64,000 nucleotides of DNA from Halichoerus grypus (Eukaryota; Chordata; Mammalia; Carnivora; Phocidae): positions 34,978,603 through 35,042,602 of the forward strand of contig NC_135715.1 in NCBI RefSeq assembly GCF_964656455.1, written 5' to 3'. The notes under the pieces were generated by a model. It ran no database searches. It was not told where the DNA came from and saw nothing but the letters and a program-made list of their open reading frames with translations. A program made the translations under genes and the position numbers. Each line of letters begins with the position of its first letter. The stretch's first letter is position 1. Below, in pieces: positions 47,215 through 59,514 of the stretch.

Positions 47215-48890
47215 ATAATTGATATAAAATAAACTAAGTTGTTTTTTATGTAGCTACATATTTCCATTTGGTATCATTTTACTTCTGAAAGAAGGGCTTT
47301 CTTTACCATTTCCTGTCATGTGGGACTCCTGGTGACCAATCCTTTCAGCTTCAGTTTGCCTTCATTTTAGGAAAGAAATTTTCCCTGGATATAGAATCCT
47401 AGATTGACCTTTTTTTTTTTCTTTAAAATAAATAATACTTTAAATATGCTAACTGCTGTCCTTTTGCTTGTACTGTTTCTCACAGAAAATCTGCTGACAT
47501 CTTTATCTTTGTTCTTCTGTTTATAATGTGTTTCCCCCATCACCCTAGCTTTAAAGATTTTTCTCTTTATCACTGATTTTGAGCAATTTGATGGTAATAT
47601 CCCATGGTGAAATTTTCTTTGTGTGTGTGTGTGCCCATGCTTGGGCTTGTGGGTTTATCGTTTTCATCAAATTTGAAACCTTTTGGGTCATTACCTCAAT
47701 TTTTTTCTATTCCTCTGTGTATTCTGCAGGAACTCCAATTACACATGTTTCAAGTCTCTTGAAATTGTCAAACAGCTTATTGATTCTCTATTCTGTTTTT
47801 AAAAAAATTATCTCTTCTCTCTGTTTCATTTTGGATATTGATATCTTCATGTTCATTGTGCTTTGTCTTCCAATTTACTAATCTTCTGTGATGTCTAATC
47901 TGTTATTAATTCCACCTAATGGAATTTGCATCTCACACATTATAATTTCAATTCTAGAAGTTCTATCTGGCTCTCTCGCACTCTCTCTTTCACTCATTTA
48001 AAAAATATATACAGCATGTCTGAACCTAACTTTTCAAACGTATGGAATACATAGTTTCAAAGTCAGTGTCTGCTAATTCTAACACCTGTGTCGATTCAGA
48101 GTCAGTTTTGATGGGTTGATTTTTTTCCTCATTCAGGTCATATTTTCCTGACTCTGCATGCCTGGTAACATTTTATTGGTTGTCTGATATTATGAATTTT
48201 AGCTTGGCACATCCTCAATATTTTTATATTATTGTAAAAGTCTTTAACTTTTTCCTGGGGTGAAGTTAAGTTGCTTGGAAACAATCTGATCCTTTTAGGT
48301 TTTGCTTTTAAGATTTATTAGGTAGCAGTGCTCAATCTAGGATCAATGGTTACCACTCATGTAACACCCTTTTGCACGCTCCATCCAATGTCCTGTGAGT
48401 TATGAGATTTTCCAATCTAGTTGGTGAGAACAGGCAGTTTTCTTAGTCCTGTGTGAGTGTAAAGCATGGTTTCCTCTCATGCTTTCAGATGGTTCTTTTC
48501 CCAACCTTAGGTAGTTTTCTCAAAAGTGTATATGATCTATACTCAGGTGAAATTAGAAAGGACTCTTCTCTGGATCTGCAGAGTTATCTCTCTGTACGTC
48601 TGCAACTTTGGTTTCCCGGGATTCCTCAATTCAGATTTTGCTGACTAAACCTGTATGTCTCTTTTTTCCATATGCCACAGCTTAGAAGCTCTCTCAAACA
48701 TAAAGCTCACCTTGTTTTTTTTTTGGTGGTGGTGGTGTTTTTTACCATCTCTCAGGGATCACTATCCTTCATTTCTTTATGCCCAGTGTCTTAAAAATAA
48801 TTTCATATATTTTATCTTTTTTTTTTTCCTTTGGTGTTTCAGGTGAGAAAGGAAATCACGTCTCTATCAATCCATCTTGTCTAAAAGTAG
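47215..48890 (-). mobile_element. Old L1 3' region (L1M type), antisense
   Basis: The block parallels the ancient L1 at 30.6-32.8 kb: CTAGATTGACC, GAAAATCTGCTGACATCTTT, TTTTGAGCAATTTGATGG, AGGAACTCCAATTACACATG and, at the end, TCAATCCATCTTGTCTAAAAG. All frames are broken. The 100-codon frame at 47579-47881 is a relic or chance. Confidence 0.8.
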
Positions 48891-50396
48891 AAGTCAGCTC
48901 TGCTCCTTCTAAACCTCCTCAAAATTATACTAAAATTATACTAAATTAATAAAATGTCTAAACCCACAAGGATAAAGAAACTGTACTAGGGATAATAGTT
49001 GAAAGGAATATTAAGTAAACTTGGGGTATGAAAAATAGATGAGCAAATGGTAGCTGATTTAGTTGAGCAGAGGAAGCTAGAACCTAAGTCCTTGCAAGCA
49101 GCTTTTCACAATCAAAACAATTAATAGTGCAGAATTCCAGAACTCGGAGGAGCTTTTTTATTGTTCTTGTTGCTCAGATGGAATGTTGTGTCACAAGGGA
49201 AATCTGTTTTGTTTTGTTCTTAAAGGTAGTGGTGGCGATGGTTCAATGTGTCATCACACCCAAGAGGAAGCAAAACTCTTATCCAAGTACTCGGAATACC
49301 TTCTGAGGTATTATTCATGAGTTTTTGCTAGTTCCAAGACAGGAGAGGGATTTTCAAAGTTCTTTAGGAAAATTCTATCCACTGCCTTCAGGTTTGCAGA
49401 GACAGGGGCCGAGTCTTCAGGGAAAGAGATCATGGCCTTAGGGCAGCTGGAGTTCCAGAGGTAAAGGACTGGTAGGAGATCCTGGGATCAATCAGTTCCA
49501 TAGCCCTAGAGTCTATATTTGTCTTGGGTCTGATGATGGCTGAGATTATTCTTTGATTAGGTGTTTTTTAGCTCCAGGGCCAAACATAGGAGAAACAGAT
49601 AATATTCTATTAGAGGGAAAGTTAAGACATTTACATACTTTACCTGCCCTCATATCAATTAAATAACTTCCTCCCTTACCCTTGTAGAAGAGTGGATTTA
49701 TGTTTGAAGAAGTAATGATCTCCGTACATCAAAGAGTGTGACCTGGTTCTTTTCCCCTACTAAGTTCCCACAATCCTGGCAATTAAGCTTAAGACCTCAA
49801 GAAAGAGACTGAAATGCTCCTCTGTGGGAAACTTGCTAGTCTAAGAGGAAAAAGTCTATAAAGACAGATATTTAAAAGCCCCTCAGTGAAGCTGAGTTTG
49901 AGCAGTCTGCAAACCCCTACCATGCACACTCTTTGATGATTCATTTTTATATCTAAAATAATAGCCCATCATCAGTCATCCTATCCATAACTTAAAGAAA
50001 ACTTCCATTATGAAAAATAGAATAAAACAATGTAACAGAACATACAAAACAAAAATCACTTTGCAGGAAACACAGGGAAAGGAAAGATTCAGAGAAATCA
50101 TAATTTATATCCTCACAGAGATGAAGTACAATAGTCATCCATAAAATAGAAATAAGATGCTATAACATATAAAATTTAGAAAATTAAAAAAATATAAAAA
50201 TTTAGAAAATAAAAAAAGCTCTTAGAAATAAAAATACAGAAGTTCTACTGATAAAATTTTCAAGGAAATTGTAGAAGAGGAAGTTGAGAATTTTAAAGGA
50301 AATTAGGACAGGAGAACTAAGAAATGGAAAATCTGAAAGCAATGAGAAGATATTAGAAGATCAATACAGGAAGGCTTATAAGCCACTAATAGTTTA
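48891..50396. other. Unclassified sequence
   Basis: I see no gene. The GC-richer part at 49340-49930 might be an old LTR relic, but I cannot name it. 50160-50220 is AT-rich with repeated AAAATTTAGAAAAT. Confidence 0.35.
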
Positions 50397-50411
50397 AGAA
50401 TATAATAGAGA

Positions 50412-50630
50412 GGGGCGCCTGGGTGGCTCAGTCCTTAAGCGTCTGCCTTCGGCTCAGGTCATGATCCCAGGGTCCTGGGATCGAGCCCCGCATCGGGCTC
50501 CCTGCTCAGCGGGGAGCCTGCTTCTCCCTCTCCCAGTCCCCCTGCTTGTGTTCCCTCTCTCACTGTGTCTCTCTCTGTCAAGTAAATAAATAAAATCTTC
50601 AAAAAAAAAAAAAAAAGAAAGAAAGAAAGA
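50412..50630 (+). mobile_element. SINEC, young copy with (GAAA)n tail
   Basis: The sense copy starts GGGGCGCCTGGGTGGCTCAG, keeps CpGs (AAGCGTCTGCCTTCGG, GATCGAGCCCCGCATCGG) and ends AAATAAATAAAATCTTC, then A16 and (GAAA)n. An imperfect duplication, AAGAATATAATAGAGA and AAGAATGATAATAGAGA, is seen at about 50397-50411 and 50631-50647. The retained CpGs point to recent insertion. Confidence 0.95.
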
Positions 50631-50835
50631 AAGAATGATAATAGAGAAAATGCCAAGGAGAAAATTAGCAAGAAAATTTTACAAAATAAAAAAAGCTAGG
50701 GTTACTTAGATCAATTGTATCAGAAGGGAACCTAGCACAATTAATTGAAAAAATTCATACTAAAGCATATACTCTTGAAATTTCAAAAAATATCAGAGCA
50801 AAGAACATGAGTCTTTTAAAGAAGATAATATGTAT

Positions 50836-50862
50836 GCATATGCATACATACATACATACATA
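50836..50862. repeat. (CATA)n short tandem repeat
   Basis: ATGCATATGCATACATACAT with further CATA units lies just before the Tigger remnant. Confidence 0.85.
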
Positions 50863-51382
50863 TTGCCTATCCTTATTATTCATGAATTCTGTTCTTGTGA
50901 ATTTGCCTAGTCAATAAAACTTATTTATAACCTCCAAATCAATACTCCCTGTGCTTCCTCATCATTTGTGTAAATGCATAGTGTGATAAAAAATCCAAGT
51001 CACCCAATGTTTGTGTTCTCAACAAGACAACACTGCCTTGTGGTTTCATCTCTCACAGTGTAAACAAGTGTCCTTTTCGTAGTCTATTTAGTGACATGTT
51101 TTGCTTTTTTTTCAGTTGTATGCTTGTTGTTGGTATTTTGCTGTCTAAAATGGCTCCCAAGTTTAGTGCTGAAGTTCTGTCCAGTATTCCCAAGAGCAAG
51201 AAGGCTCTGATGTGCTTTACAGAGAAAATACATGTGTTAGATAAGCTTCATTCAATAAGTTATAGTACTGTTGTCTATGAGTCCAATGTTAATAAATCAA
51301 CAATACATACTAAGTGAGGTATCTTTAAACAGAAATGCACATAAAACAAGGTTATATATTCATCAGTTGATAAAAATGTGAA
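50863..51382 (+). mobile_element. Tigger-family DNA transposon remnant
   Basis: The 5' part, CTATCCTTATTATTCATGAATTC and CTTGTGAATTTGCCTAGTC, resembles the left end of pogo/Tigger elements. GTAAACAAGTGTCCTTTTCG and the start of a CENP-B/pogo-type reading frame follow at 51150. The right inverted repeat and the transposase core are missing. The element is a truncated, non-mobile fossil. Confidence 0.75.
51150..51317 (+). pseudogene. Tigger transposase N-terminal fragment (psq-type DNA-binding domain)
   Basis: The frame from ATG at 51150 reads MAPKFSAEVLSSIPKSKKAL and continues with TEKIHVLDKLHS and NVNKSTIHTK, then TGA. This is the layout of the first helix-turn-helix in pogo/Tigger/CENP-B proteins: a basic N-terminus, an EKI-x-VLDKL helix, then an N-x-STI recognition helix. 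About 55 codons survive of a protein normally several hundred long. The second DNA-binding domain and the DDE catalytic core are absent. It is a pseudogene unless it serves as an exon of another transcript, for which there is no evidence. Confidence 0.75.
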
Positions 51383-51459
51383 AAAAAAGTAAGTTTTTAA
51401 GGTACTTAATTTTAGGGTGCTTTCTTACATAAATAATCTGAATTACAAAGAGATACACT

Positions 51460-53060
51460 AAGGATCTCCTGTATCCTCAACATACTCTTCTTTACTTCCA
51501 TGATGGAACAGTGGCCTGATTTTCCTTTTGAAGCTAGGATCAATCACTTTCACCAGCACAGCAACTCTTTTCTTTGCCTCTTGATTCAGAAGCACGAGGA
51601 GCCCAACATGGCCGGTCTGATGGAATCTTCTAGTTCAGTAGAATCACTGCTGTGTCTCCTGGTGGAAACATTCTTCCCTTTGGAACTAAGCAGCAGAGTA
51701 GAAAGTCAAGTGAACAGGAAGCAAAAGTTTTGCTAGTGAGTTCCGAGTAGTAATAATGAGGGGTGCCACTCCCATTTTCACCCCTTGATTCCCAGACCTG
51801 TGAATCTTGGCTTTGGGAGAAAGAGCACCATATGGTAGATGCCGATTCAGACCCTATACAGCCTTCTGGAAACCCTGGCTGCACACCTGCAAGAGATTGC
51901 TACCTAACCAGCCCTGTACCTGAGTCTTTAAAACATCATGACAGTGTCGATCAAACCAGCTGCTTCAGGATGATGGAGAATATGGTTAGACTAGTGAATT
52001 CCATGAGTTTAGGCCCATTGCCACATTTGTTTGCTCTGACGTGACTTCCTTCATCAGTGCAATTCTCTATGAAATATCATAGAAGTGGAAAAGGCATTCT
52101 GTAAGTCCGTTGGTGGTAATTTTGGCAGAAGCATTGCATGCAGGGAAGGCAAATCCATATCCAAAGTAAGTGTCTGTTTCAGTAGGAACAAAATGCTGCC
52201 TTACCATAATAGAAGTCCACTATGATCAGTCTGCCACCAGACAGCTGACTGAAAGCCCTGAGAATGGAGTCACGTCAGGGAATTCATATTGGTCTCTGTT
52301 GCTGGCCGATTGGACTCTCACTGGTGGCTCGACCTACGTGGACCTTGATGAGTGGAAGTCCATGTTGCCGAATCCATACATAACCTCCACCCTTGCCACC
52401 ATGGCCACTTTATTCATGAGCCGATCAGGCAATGACATGGATAGCCAGAGAAAAGGATGTCTGGTATCCAAAGAATGGGACATCTGTCCCCTTGGTTATT
52501 AAAATCCTGCTCTGCTGAGGTCACCCTTTGGTGAGCATTCACATGGGACACAAATATCTTCATGTGTTTTGCCAGCTCCGAAAGGTGTATCCACAAAACT
52601 CTTCCCACATTTCTTTGTCACCAGTTTTGCAGTGGTGTTCCTTCCAAATACCTGACCATTCAGACAAATCATTGGTCATGGCCAATGAATCAGTATATAT
52701 TCACACATCTGGCCTTTTCTTTTTTCAAGCAAAGTGAACAACCAGATGCACTGCCCTACATTCTGCCCATTGAAAACATTTTCCTTCACCACTCTCCGTT
52801 AGGGATGTCCCAGAAAGGGGCTAGAGCTGTCCACTCTGGGTGGGGCCTGCATATCATGCAGAACCATCTGTAAACCAGATCAGCATCCTTTCTTTCTCTG
52901 TCACTTGATTATAGGGAACCCCCCAGGAGGCCATATGTTGCAGGCTGGGAGAAGGAAGGTGTGGAGAATATGAGCCTTTGGGCCACTTCTTCATGTAACT
53001 TACCTCTACCTTCAGAACTTGCTAAAGCTCAATCACATACATATCATTTTCCATTTCACA
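51460..53060 (-). pseudogene. ERVL pol remnant (RNase H-integrase), antisense
   Basis: Read on the minus strand, an RNase H motif YTDSLAMTNDLSEWSG appears near 52650-52695. Next comes the RNase H end IFVSHVNAHQRVTSAEQDF (52500-52565), then integrase zinc-finger-like sequence (GYVWIRQHGLPL, near 52335-52400). Further left the sequence is compatible with the rest of integrase and the 3' part of an ERVL genome, but I see no diagnostic motif there. Stops and shifts occur throughout, so nothing functional is encoded. Conserved-looking plus-strand frames here are shadows. Confidence 0.85.
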
Positions 53061-53069
53061 ATGGACTGT

Positions 53070-53432
53070 TGCTGTGCTTCAGACCCAGGGAAACCAGATG
53101 TGAGTTCCAGTTCAAGTCTGAAGGCCTGAGAACCAGGAGTACTGAGAGCATAGGTCCCTGATAGCAGAATCCAGGGGCAGTTAGATAAGACTGCTGGGTC
53201 AGTTCAGGCAGTCAGGCAGAAAGAGGAATTCTGCTTTTTTGTCCTGTGCAGACCCTCAGTGGATTGGATGACGCCTGACCATGCTGGGGAGGGCAAGCTT
53301 CCGTACTCAGCCCACAGGTTCAAATGCTAATCTCATCTGGAAACACCCTCACGACAAACCCCAAAATAATATTTAATCTGGGCACTCAGAGCCCAGTCAA
53401 GCTGACACATAAAATTAACCATTACACCTACC
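53070..53432 (-). mobile_element. Truncated MLT2-like ERVL LTR, antisense
   Basis: The right end, GACACATAAAATTAACCATT then ACA, is the complement of the MLT2 start TGTAATGGTTAATTTTATG. GAAACACCCTCACGAC and CTCAGTGGATTGGATGACGC also match MLT2 in order. The polyadenylation end of the LTR, expected to include a complement of TCTCTGGAGAACCCTG, is not found to the left. RNase H sequence starts there instead. Confidence 0.8.
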
Positions 53433-55594
53433 AATTTTTTTTTTCTCTTTTTAAGTCATCCTTCATCAATATGCACCCTTCACTGGAGTCAAAAGAGATT
53501 CTAGGTTTTCCTGCTCCTTCCCTCCGAAGTGTTAGAGAGTTACTGAAGATAATCTTTTCCTGTTTATTTCCTTGGGCTGCCTTCCAGTCTTCAGTCAGCA
53601 TTTCATGAAACCTTTCTCAGAACCAAAGGGCAGTTTCTATAGTTAAGCTCTTCACCAGGCTTCCAGTATCTCACTTAGACTATTTTTGTTATCTTAGCTT
53701 GGAGAGTAAGAGCGTTGAGAACAGAATACTGTATCTTGATTTTATTGTCTTTACTGAATCCAGTGTAGTACTGGACCTACAAATCCAATGACTATGAACT
53801 TGCAAGCTGGAGGTCCTAATGGTTTGAGGGAGGGACAAAGATGCTGGCCAGGGATTATGGTATTTAAGTCTCTTCTTTACAGTATTCAGAGAGAGAAATT
53901 CCACAAACATTCTGGAATCGGAGAACACCGAAGGATATCAGGCATGAGCAGTGAGTTATGCACCGGGAAGTCAATCTTACTTTATTCTTATGAAACATTT
54001 TACAGTGGACTTTAGCTCTCTTGTGCCCTTTGAAATGAGCAATCATAACATACTTTTGAAATTAGTCTGTTGTTAAGGCCATCTAGTTATTTCCTTACAA
54101 CCATAAACAATTTATTTCCTAGATTAGGTATTGTATTGTATTAGGTAGAATTTACCAAATAGAACACTATTTTACTCTTCTCCATAAATCATGGATGAAA
54201 CAAAACTGTATGTTTGAACTGATTTATTTCTTGATCAACTCAAAGTAATTTTCTTTCTAATCCTTTTCTTTAAATTCTTGCATAAATTGTTTAGGAGGTA
54301 GATTTACTGAAATCAGAAAGCATTTGGCCAAGGCAAACTGCCCTCTGGCAAATAAGAACATTGGTGCCAAGGGACACTTTAAGAGGCCTTTCTTCTTGCA
54401 TTTGTGCTGTTGTGTGAAGTTATCTTATTTAAAGGCTTGTGTTTTTCCCTCACTTTCTTTTTTCTGTGCCATGTTGTAAAAATCCCCATCTCCTTTTAAT
54501 TTCCCTTTCATTTCACATGATTGCATGGTGTGATCTCTATGGATTTTTACTGAGAAGTTAATTTATGAGACTTTATTTTTCTAATTCTATATTTTCTATT
54601 TTCTAATTCTAATTCTATTTTGCTTTCTAAACCTGTATAAAGAGGAGTCCAGCTAAAGAGCACAGAAGAACCAAGCATTTCAGTTACTTAAATCTAGAGT
54701 GATTATATGTCCTGTTGTGCCCAGCGAAGTCCCAGTTTTTGCCTGTTTCCCTAGAGTATTTATTAATAATGCCCCCTTTCAATCTCCCAAGTGTCTGGGT
54801 TTAAGTGATAAATTATTATGGCCAATTTCCTGATAGAGCAAATCGGTGCTATGTGTGTATTCTTGTGCAGCTCCTTGGCCAACTCTCTGTCTCAGAGCAA
54901 CAGAAATTCGAATGACAGAGAATAGAAGGGAAAAAAAATCCAGCCCATTTTCTTATATTGAAAATGTGTTACATCACTGTGGCCCCTTCTGCTTTTTGGG
55001 TTATTTCTCATGTACATTTGTCCAAGTAGCAGTTTATAAATAGGATTTTTTTAGAAGGAGGATAATGCACAAAAAGCAGTGCTTATCACTGAATTCTAGC
55101 AAACGGAATGAGATATGGAAGCAATTTGTATTACGATTCTCTTACTTATTTGTGAGTGCACTTGAATTAAGTGGTTGGGAGAGCGAGCTGAGGAGACAGT
55201 TTCAGTCCCACGGAATGTGCCCTCTAATACAGGCAATACTAGCTGGACTAGGAAATAAGAGCTGCATCTACCATTAAAAAAAAAAAAAAATGCAGAAGAC
55301 CAAGAAAGACTCTACTACAGGAACTCAGTTAGATATCAGATGCCACCACCACAACTGTTAGGCATTGTTGCAGGCTTAAGAGAAGTCACACAAAATAAAA
55401 TGGTAGTGATGGGAACGGTGCACTCAGCATTTGCATGCCTATACTTTTGACTTGAAATCTATGTGTTCATGAGCCTATTCAAAACCGTACTGAGCCCCTC
55501 AAACTTTATAACAAAGCATAATTTGGAAAAAGTAGCCTGAACCCTTAGGAAGCTAGACTAAGAAAATGCCTTTCTAAATTTAAGTCCGAAAACT

Positions 55595-55615
55595 GGGGTG
55601 GCGGGGGTGGGGGGG
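55595..55615 (+). repeat. G-rich run, candidate G-quadruplex
   Basis: GGGG-TGGC-GGGGG-T-GGGGGGG satisfies the G3+N1-7 quadruplex pattern on the plus strand if the last run is split in two. The surrounding DNA is AT-rich. Confidence 0.7.
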
Positions 55616-56201
55616 TGTTATATATTCCCAGTTTTTTCAAGCTTCTTGAAAATTCTCTACTCTCATTCCAAAATTGCATTCATTAACATTGTTCAGCAAA
55701 GACACTTTTTGATAATAAAAATTCACCTTTATCTTTATAGTGAATTTTATATTGTCATTATATTTTAACTGTGGAAAATTTCCTGACCTAGATTTATAGA
55801 ACTTTCCACCCAAGATGCTTAGTGATTACTTCCTCAAATAAATATGTGATAATATGCTTTGGGAATGTAAAATGATCTCTGGTAAGGCAAATAACCTAAG
55901 TAGTTAATCATTATGCATATAATCCACTATTTTCAATTATCCATGCCACTGGTTTGCTACTTTAGCATGACTAATAAAAAGTTATTATTATTGTTGTTTC
56001 TTATTTTTTCTCTATTGAATTACAACTATGAACAATTCACAAAGAAAATGAAGGATTCACACCATCTCTAATTACTACTGTCATTGATTTATTTGAAGCT
56101 GATGATACAGAATTACCACCCTTTGGTTAATGTTTTAGCTTTGAAATTAAGTATGCCTAGTATTTTTTTCGGGGCTTGAAATATACCTCTTTAGACATCA
56201 T

Positions 56202-56203
<2 letters not shown>

Positions 56204-56251
<48 letters not shown>
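56204..56251. repeat. (AT)n microsatellite
   Basis: About 24 uninterrupted AT units. Runs of this kind can extrude cruciforms and are often unstable in length. Confidence 0.97.
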
Positions 56252-56254
<3 letters not shown>

Positions 56255-58918
56255 TAAAGGAATCTTTTGTGGATAATTGCTTTGGATGCATATTTACTAT
56301 GTGTGACAGACGCTGCTCATTGGTTATCAAGTGGCCATTAGCTACTCATTTTCTGATTATGGAAAGTGAATCTAAAGAGGCGGTGAGTAGAAATCCCTTA
56401 GTCCTGTGGAAGAGAAGAGTCTTGACCAGTTTCATTATTTTATCCAGGAAATAATCTATTCTGGGAATTCCATTCCTTGTAGCAAACTTTAGTCAAAGGT
56501 AGGCACGTGACAGAGTTTTCTGGCTAGTGAGACAGGAAAAATCTGCTTCCTATGGCTCCTTATTCAAAATAACAAGGTGAATATTCATGAGAAGACAATA
56601 TTGTGCCTCACATTCCTTGTTTCCTTTGTTGGAGGTATAGTGGCCATATTGCAACCATAAGGCAAAAGTCATTAGGTAAAAAATCTAACACACCAGAAAC
56701 CTACCTGCCAGAACAGAGAGGGAGAAACAAAGTATTGGCCTTAAGGACATCCTGAACTACTGAGCCATACCTGTATTGTTTGTTACTTGTACAACAAGTA
56801 TCTTTATGTTTTGAGCAGGCTTTAGTCTCTTGTTGCTGTTATTATTTGCTGCTGGAAGCCTTCTTTATAGATAAAGTTGTTTTTCTTCATTAATTCCAGA
56901 AGTTCCTATTTTAAAATGCTTTTCTTGTCTTTCATTCATTGTTACCCTCTATTTTTTGATCCCGGGATATATCACCATCATCTTTGAGTTCAGATTTTCT
57001 CCAACCTCTGGAACCAGTCTCCTCTGTAAGTTATGAAAGTATGAGATTCGGTAGGCTTCTTACTCAGTTATTCGAGTGAATGTTGCATGCAGATTCCAAA
57101 ATCAGCACTGGCTTTTCGAATCTAGTAACCAGGTTTTTGAGTTTCTCTTCTAGAATGAACTTTTCTGGCACAGAGTAGTGTGAAGTGCATGGGCTAGTTT
57201 CAAGTCACCCCTCTGTCATTTACTAAGATTTGTGAATTGAGCATATTAGGGAATTTTATGGGGCCTAGCTTTTCTTATCAGTTAATTGGAGATAATGGTA
57301 TTGCTCGAGATGGGTATGAAGGTGAAACAAAACATAGCTAGCCCAGTGACGGGTCCTATGACTCAAAAAATCTGGTAGTGGGTATGAATATGAGTCTTTC
57401 AAAGCTGACCATGTGGAGGCTCGGGGGAACTGAGTAAATCGTCCAAGACGCCACACATATTAGGAACCTGGAAAAGAAAAGATTTAAGCCATGTGTCTTT
57501 ATAAACTGGATTTTTATCGTTTCCATTCTATCATGCTGCCCGATTTCTATGTTTATGGTTAGTAAGATCACTCTTGTCTCTTATTTTCCCAAAAGCATCT
57601 TTCCTCTCCTGGCAACTTTTCATTCCCATCCTCATTCTTCCCCATGGCAGGGAGGAAGAGCACTTGGCATCAATCCTCTCGTCCACTTGGTGAAAAAAAA
57701 TTGGAAGAGTGTCGAAATGTTGAGATTGCTGCACCGGGAGCCTCCATAGTCGTTGGCGTGGCCAGCTGGTTCAAACAAAGTCATGGTTTGTGGGGCATTT
57801 ACAACAAAGTGTTTTTGGTTTTGTTTTTGTGTTTTGTGTTTTTGGTATTCTGTACCACTGAAGTCCCATGGTTTGGAATAAATCTCCTTTTGTCCTGGTT
57901 TCTTTTCATTCCTCTTTAAGAAATGATGTAATATGAAGTAGCTTAAGGAAGGAGGGGTGATAGCCAGATTGATGGCAGTTCCCTCTGAAAGGTGCTGAAG
58001 GATTAAAAGCACAGAGGCCTTTTCCCCTTTTGCTCTCGGTTTCTATTCTTTTACATCTGGTGCCTTGTGAAGCTCATAGGCAGCACTGGATGAATCATTG
58101 TTGCACTATCATTAACATAATGCCCATGTGTAGATTTATCAGCAGACGTTCAGTTTGATAAACTGTTGGCATGTAAATATTTCCTTGAAGAAATTCCAGT
58201 CCAGCTGCTTTTGTTTACAAATCTATCAATGGTTAAAACCATTGAATGTATTTTGCCCGTTTCTGAATTATAATTACACGTCTAATTGTGAATTAATTAT
58301 AAAAGAGGAAGACAAAACTACACCATAAATACTTCCCCATTTCTGGACTCATGCCAGGTTTCCCCATATTTATGAAATGTAAGATCTTACTCTCAGATGC
58401 CATAACCTTACCTTTTTTTTGCATTTATATGTACAGGTAGCTAGACAAAATGTATTTGAAAAATTATTTGATTCTTAGGAAGACGGCTTATTGCCTTGTT
58501 TTTACTTTCTTCTTGATACTGCTTAATCATTCCAAGGCTTTAATTAAGATTAGATTTTGATATGCCAGTCACACTAACATCTCAACTGACCTGAATATTG
58601 AATATCTGTCGCTTTTCAATGTTTCCATCACATGCAATCAAAATGATTCTACAGTTGTCTTGTTTTTCTGCTTCTCCTCCATGAACCAGAGCAACGAAAT
58701 ATATAAATTCACAAATTAATATAAATGTTAAAGTAAAAAACCTCACCAGGCCATGGGGCTGTTACTGTTCATTTCTGAGTTCACCTTCAATACAATTACA
58801 ATGATGGGAAGAGATCATCTATATGGCTCGGACCACCTAAAAGGCATCTCATCATTCATTGTGCCCATAACACAATAGACATATAGTGAATGAGTCATGC
58901 TGGATAGCCTGGGAAGGC

Positions 58919-59013
58919 TGGAGAGAGAGAAACAGAGAGAGACAGAGAGAGAGAGATGCAGGGAAAGAGAGAGAGTGTGTGTGTGCATCTGTGTGCATGA
59001 GCATGCGCATGCG
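58919..59013. repeat. GA-rich tract followed by alternating purine-pyrimidine DNA
   Basis: (GAGA)n-type sequence at 58919-58974 leads into GTGTGTGTGTGCATC and then GCATGCGCATGCGCC. The second part alternates purine and pyrimidine and could adopt Z-DNA. The first is a polypurine strand. Confidence 0.85.
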
Positions 59014-59514
59014 CCACAAGGGGGCAAGTGTGAGAGAACCAATTCTATACAATAGTGCTCCCACCTGTGCCCCTGAGCACTGAGAACGGGAATGTGGGCA
59101 ATTGCAGAAGGCAGCTGCAATGTGAGGTCAAAGGTGGAGCACTCATCGCTCCGAGAAAGGTCTTTGATTGCTTCTTGTTGCACAAAGCTGTTGCTTTGCT
59201 AGCCCATAGGACATTTCCTAGGCATTCAAATGGCCTACTGATACAAAGCGCCTAGCACGGAGTACCAGCCCAGTAAATGGTTATGGAATTATGGAGCTCT
59301 GGAATTAAGCTGAAGATTCCGGATTTTCTCTGTCAGTAGCCGGGGAAGCTGCAGGCATGGTGGTCTCTATGCAGCAGGCAAAGCTCTGGAGCCCATTTCT
59401 CCCTCAGCTCAGGCTACTTCTCTCCTAAAAGCCGATGCAGGCTGCTTCTCAGGAATAGTCACATAACGGCAGCCACAAAAACAAAAATAATGGTATAAAC
59501 AAACGTAGCACAGA

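Larger units (their letters stand above)
53433..59514. other. Mostly unique AT-rich sequence
   Basis: I see no supported gene. Features are a long AT microsatellite (56204-56251), a G-rich run (55595-55615), GA-rich and alternating GT/GC DNA at 58919-59013, and poly-A at 55275. The frames at 57632-58012 (126 codons, minus) and 58815-59183 (122 codons, minus, partly GA repeat) lack domains. Confidence 0.35.

Noticed and set aside
51500..52502. Plus-strand frames of 78-110 codons
   Set aside because: They are antisense to the ERVL pol remnant, whose minus-strand translation carries the recognisable RNase H and integrase motifs.
58815..59183. 122-codon minus-strand frame rich in Ser and Leu
   Set aside because: Its middle is translated from the GA/GT repeat tract, so length and composition are artefacts.
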